Positions 6,306-8,707 of a DNA stretch of 8,707 nucleotides are shown piece by piece. The translations under genes were made by a program, and so were the position numbers. Every line of letters begins with the position of its first letter. The first letter of the stretch is position 1. The notes under the pieces were generated by a model. That model was not told the origin of the DNA and searched no databases. It saw only the letters and a program-made list of their open reading frames with translations. The DNA comes from an uncultured Cloacibacillus sp. (GTDB taxonomy: Bacteria; Synergistota; Synergistia; Synergistales; Synergistaceae), in contig UQVV01000066.1 of the NCBI GenBank assembly GCA_900544635.1, forward strand, positions 1-8,707. The letters run 5' to 3'.

Positions 6306-7166
6306 ATGAACGAAGATATATCAAGCAAGGCGTTTTACAGCCGTATACAGGAAAAACTGGAATCTCTCTCCAAGATGGAGCGCAAGACGGCGGAGTGCAT
6401 GGCGGAAAACCAGGACAAGCTGATCTACGCCTCCATCACGGAGCTGGCCGAGCTCGCGGGAACCAGCGAAGCCACGGTGACGCGGGTCTGCACGAAGCTC
6501 GGCTACTCCGGATTCCAGGCGCTGAAGGTCAGCGTAGCGCGCGAGCTGGTGAGCCAGCAGGAAAAGATACACGAAGACCTCAAGGCCGACTCGCCGCCCG
6601 AAATGATAATCGACAAGATATTTTCGAGCGCGATACACACGCTGACCATGACGCGCAAGGCGCTCGACGGCAAAGCCGTGGCGGGCAGCATCGACGCGCT
6701 CTGCCGCGCGCGGCGCATCGTCGTCATAGGAAACGGCAACTCCGGCGCTATAGCGCTCGACGCGCAGCATAAATTCCTGCGCATCGGGCTGAACGTCAGC
6801 GCCTACACTGACGATCACATGCAGATGATAGCCGTCGTCTCCATGACGAAGGACGACGTGCTGATAGCGATATCGCATTCGGGCAGCTCGCGCGACGTGG
6901 CCGAGGCGATGCAGGTCGCGAAGGAAAACGGAGCCACAGTGATATCAATTACGAACAACGGCATCTCTCCTGTGTCGAAGCTCGCCGACATACGGCTCTA
7001 CACATACTCGCAGGAGACGAAGTACAGAACCTACGCGATATCGTCGCGCATGGCCGAGCTGACCATCATCGACACGCTCTACACCGGCGTATCGCTGCGT
7101 CTCGGCGACAAGGCCATACAAAATTTCGAAGCTCTGGAGAAGGCGCTCGTCGTCAAAAAATATTAG
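6306..7166 (+). CDS. RpiR-family transcriptional regulator (HTH + SIS domain)
   Basis: Cytoplasmic DNA-binding regulator that senses a phosphorylated sugar or similar ligand. 286 residues, standard length. The N-terminal HTH_6 domain covers about 1-80, with the helix-turn-helix around 43-72 (SITELAELAGTSEATVTRVC, then KLGYSGFQALK). The SIS domain covers about 125-260, with the phosphosugar-binding loops VVIGNGNSG (139-147) and IAISHSGSS (187-195). SD CAGGAG (6291-6296) lies 9 nt before the ATG and inside one arm of a 14-bp inverted repeat that may be its own operator. The kinase gene follows 63 bases downstream, so the two are probably co-transcribed. Likely controls this locus, with the kinase product or an upstream intermediate as effector (inference). 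The family does not reveal activator versus repressor action. Confidence 0.93.
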   Translation: MNEDISSKAFYSRIQEKLESLSKMERKTAECMAENQDKLIYASITELAELAGTSEATVTRVCTKLGYSGFQALKVSVARELVSQQEKIHEDLKADSPPEMIIDKIFSSAIHTLTMTRKALDGKAVAGSIDALCRARRIVVIGNGNSGAIALDAQHKFLRIGLNVSAYTDDHMQMIAVVSMTKDDVLIAISHSGSSRDVAEAMQVAKENGATVISITNNGISPVSKLADIRLYTYSQETKYRTYAISSRMAELTIIDTLYTGVSLRLGDKAIQNFEALEKALVVKKY

Positions 7167-7229
7167 AACTGTGCCGTTTTTCCGAAGGCGGCGCTTTCTC
7201 CCCGGCGAAAATATATTGGGGGAATAACA

Positions 7230-8707
7230 GTGACAGAAAAGCTTTTCGGCGTTGATTTCGGAACGGGCGGCTGCAAAGCCACCGTAATCGACAAGGAAGG
7301 AAACATCTGCGCCTCCGCCTTTGAAGAATATCCTTCCGAACACAAACACCCCGGATGGTCCGAGCAGGCCCCGTCCCTATGGATAGACGCCTTTGTAAAA
7401 ACAGTAAAATCCTGCCGCGGGCAGATGAAGGACGGCTTCGACGGCCTGCTTGCGCTCGCCGTAACGGCCTCCACGCACAACGCCGTCCTCATGGACGAAG
7501 CGGGCAAGGTTATCCGTCCGTGCATAATGTGGAACGACCAGAGAAGCGGCGACCAGTGCAATCGCCTTAAAGCCGAATACGGAAGCGAGATATTCCGCAT
7601 AGGCATGCAGATGCCGACGCCGACCTGGACGCTTCCGCAGCTGCTCTGGGTCAAAGAGCACGAGCCGGAAAGCTACGCGAAGGTCCGCCGCCTCATGTTC
7701 ACCAAGGACTATGTGCGCTCGTGGGTGACGGGAGATTTCTGCACCGACGTAGTCGACGCGCAGGGAAGCCTGCTTTACGACGCGCGCAAAAACGTCTGGT
7801 CGCCAGAGCTCTGCGGCATGATTGGGCTGCCGCTATCGGTCCTCCCCGAAATCCGCGGCACGAAGGAAATCGTCGGCAAGGTCCGCGCGGAAGTCGCCGC
7901 GCTCACAGGCCTGCCCGAAGGCCTTCCCGTTATAGCCGGATGCTCCGACACGGCGGCCGAGGACTTCAGCGCGGGAGCCGTCAACGCGGGACAGATAATC
8001 GTAAAGCTCGCGACCGCCGGCAACGTCAACCTCATCACCGACAACGCGGTGCCGCACGAAAAATCCTTCACCTATCCCTATTCGGTAGAAGGCAAATGGT
8101 ACACCGTGACCGCGACCAACAGCTGCGCCTCCGCCTACAGATGGATGCGCGACGCCCTCTATCCCGCGGAGAAGGAGCTCTGCGAGGCGAAAGGCGAGGA
8201 CGTCTACATGCTCATGGACGAGCAGGCGTCGAAGGCGGAGCTCGGAGCTCGCGGCCTGATATTCCACCCGTACCTGCTCGGCGAGCGCTGCCCATACTTC
8301 AACCCGAACGCGCGCGGCGACTTCTTCGGCGTCAGCATGGTACACAACAAGGGAGATTTTGCCAGAGCGCTGCTTGAAGGCGTCGCCTTCAGCCTCTACG
8401 ACTGTCTCCAGGTGCTGAAGAACTTCACCGACAACATGGAAGATATCGTCATCATAGGCGGCGGCGCGAAGAGCCCGCTCTGGAGCCAGATCGTCAGCGA
8501 CGTCTTCGGCCTCGAGGTGAAGATGCCGGAGCATGCGGAATCCTCGTTCGGCGGCGCGCTCCTCGCCGGAGTCGGCGTCGGAGCCTTCGATAACGAAATG
8601 GAAGCCGCGCGCAAGTGCATCAGGATGAAGCGCACCTACAAGCCCGATCCTGAAAACCACGCAAAATATGAAAAAATCTTCGCGATATACAGAGAAATAG
8701 TCGAAGC
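7230..8707 (+). CDS. FGGY-family carbohydrate kinase (xylulokinase-like), 3' end cut by window edge
   Basis: ATP-dependent kinase of the FGGY superfamily, which phosphorylates sugars, polyols or related compounds in the cytoplasm. The frame is open from GTG 7230 to the window edge: 492 codons, so nearly complete against the usual 490-510. SD GGGGGA (7217-7222) is 7 nt before the GTG. Seen: phosphate-binding GVDFGTGGCKA (7-17), WNDQRS (101-106), TLPQLLWVKEHEPES, catalytic-base region GCSDTAAED with Asp240 (E. coli XylB Asp233), GARGLIFHPYLLGERCPYF, the FGGY signature region FFGVSMVHNKGDFARALLEGVAFS, and the ATP-site IIGGGAKSPLW. In the sugar-binding loop, where E. coli XylB has MHG, this protein has Thr82-His83-Asn84, so xylulose is not assured. 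Closest general resemblance is XylB-like; gluconate-, ribulose- or polyol-kinase roles are possible. Linked to the RpiR gene just upstream. Confidence 0.9.
   Translation, partial: MTEKLFGVDFGTGGCKATVIDKEGNICASAFEEYPSEHKHPGWSEQAPSLWIDAFVKTVKSCRGQMKDGFDGLLALAVTASTHNAVLMDEAGKVIRPCIMWNDQRSGDQCNRLKAEYGSEIFRIGMQMPTPTWTLPQLLWVKEHEPESYAKVRRLMFTKDYVRSWVTGDFCTDVVDAQGSLLYDARKNVWSPELCGMIGLPLSVLPEIRGTKEIVGKVRAEVAALTGLPEGLPVIAGCSDTAAEDFSAGAVNAGQIIVKLATAGNVNLITDNAVPHEKSFTYPYSVEGKWYTVTATNSCASAYRWMRDALYPAEKELCEAKGEDVYMLMDEQASKAELGARGLIFHPYLLGERCPYFNPNARGDFFGVSMVHNKGDFARALLEGVAFSLYDCLQVLKNFTDNMEDIVIIGGGAKSPLWSQIVSDVFGLEVKMPEHAESSFGGALLAGVGVGAFDNEMEAARKCIRMKRTYKPDPENHAKYEKIFAIYREIVE

Noticed and set aside
7173..7198. 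GCCG/CGGC hairpin after the RpiR gene as an intrinsic terminator
   Set aside because: Only a 4-bp clean stem, no following T-run, and the kinase gene begins within 40 bases.
7721..8377. Plus-strand open frame of 218 codons inside the kinase region
   Set aside because: Arg-rich out-of-frame reading of the kinase gene; no family resemblance and no ribosome binding site.
7833..8660. Minus-strand open frame of 275 codons opposite the kinase
   Set aside because: It lies wholly within the FGGY kinase reading frame, which carries clear motifs; composition is typical of an antisense shadow.

Overview
The window reads as about 8.7 kb of moderately GC-rich bacterial chromosome with all genes on the + strand. 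Frequent ATA isoleucine codons despite the GC content, a glycine/betaine-reductase-type selenoprotein and a TRAP transporter together suggest an anaerobic, amino-acid-fermenting bacterium. Synergistota such as Cloacibacillus or Synergistes are my best guess; this is inferred from composition and gene content only, and an anaerobic Firmicute is possible.

Layout, left to right: (1) the 3' end of a glycerol dehydrogenase gene (gldA, 1-641); (2) a complete three-gene TRAP transporter, with periplasmic binding protein (695-1696), small membrane subunit (1782-2273) and large membrane subunit (2274-3557); (3) a pair for 'protein B' of a glycine/sarcosine/betaine-type reductase, with a grdE-like pyruvoyl proprotein (3578-4882) and a grdB-like selenoprotein (4898-6208); (4) an RpiR-family sugar-phosphate-type regulator (6306-7166); (5) an FGGY-family carbohydrate kinase, nearly complete but running off the right edge (7230-8707).

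The grdB-like gene contains an in-frame TGA at 5942-5944 that should be read as selenocysteine. Read through, it gives 436 residues with Sec at 349, which matches known GrdB in length and Sec position. A hairpin 11 nt after the TGA fits a bacterial SECIS element. Conventional gene calling would cut the protein at 352 residues or split it.

The genes plausibly form one catabolic locus. The TRAP system would import an organic anion; the GrdE/GrdB-like protein B would bind it and reductively cleave it, passing a fragment to the shared GrdA and GrdC/D components, none of which are in this window; and the regulator and kinase, and perhaps GldA, would handle a sugar- or polyol-like part. The substrate cannot be read from the sequence. 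Both Grd proteins look diverged from the glycine, sarcosine and betaine types as I remember them, and a sugar-type regulator and kinase are unexpected partners, so a new substrate class is the most interesting possibility.

Non-coding structure worth noting: an 11-bp perfect GC-rich hairpin between the binding-protein and permease genes (1720-1756), and a 14-bp inverted repeat (6241-6254 / 6291-6304) that brackets a candidate promoter for the RpiR gene and covers its ribosome binding site. No gene-free stretch exceeds 100 bases. I see no tRNA, rRNA, CRISPR, insertion sequence or convincing intrinsic terminator.
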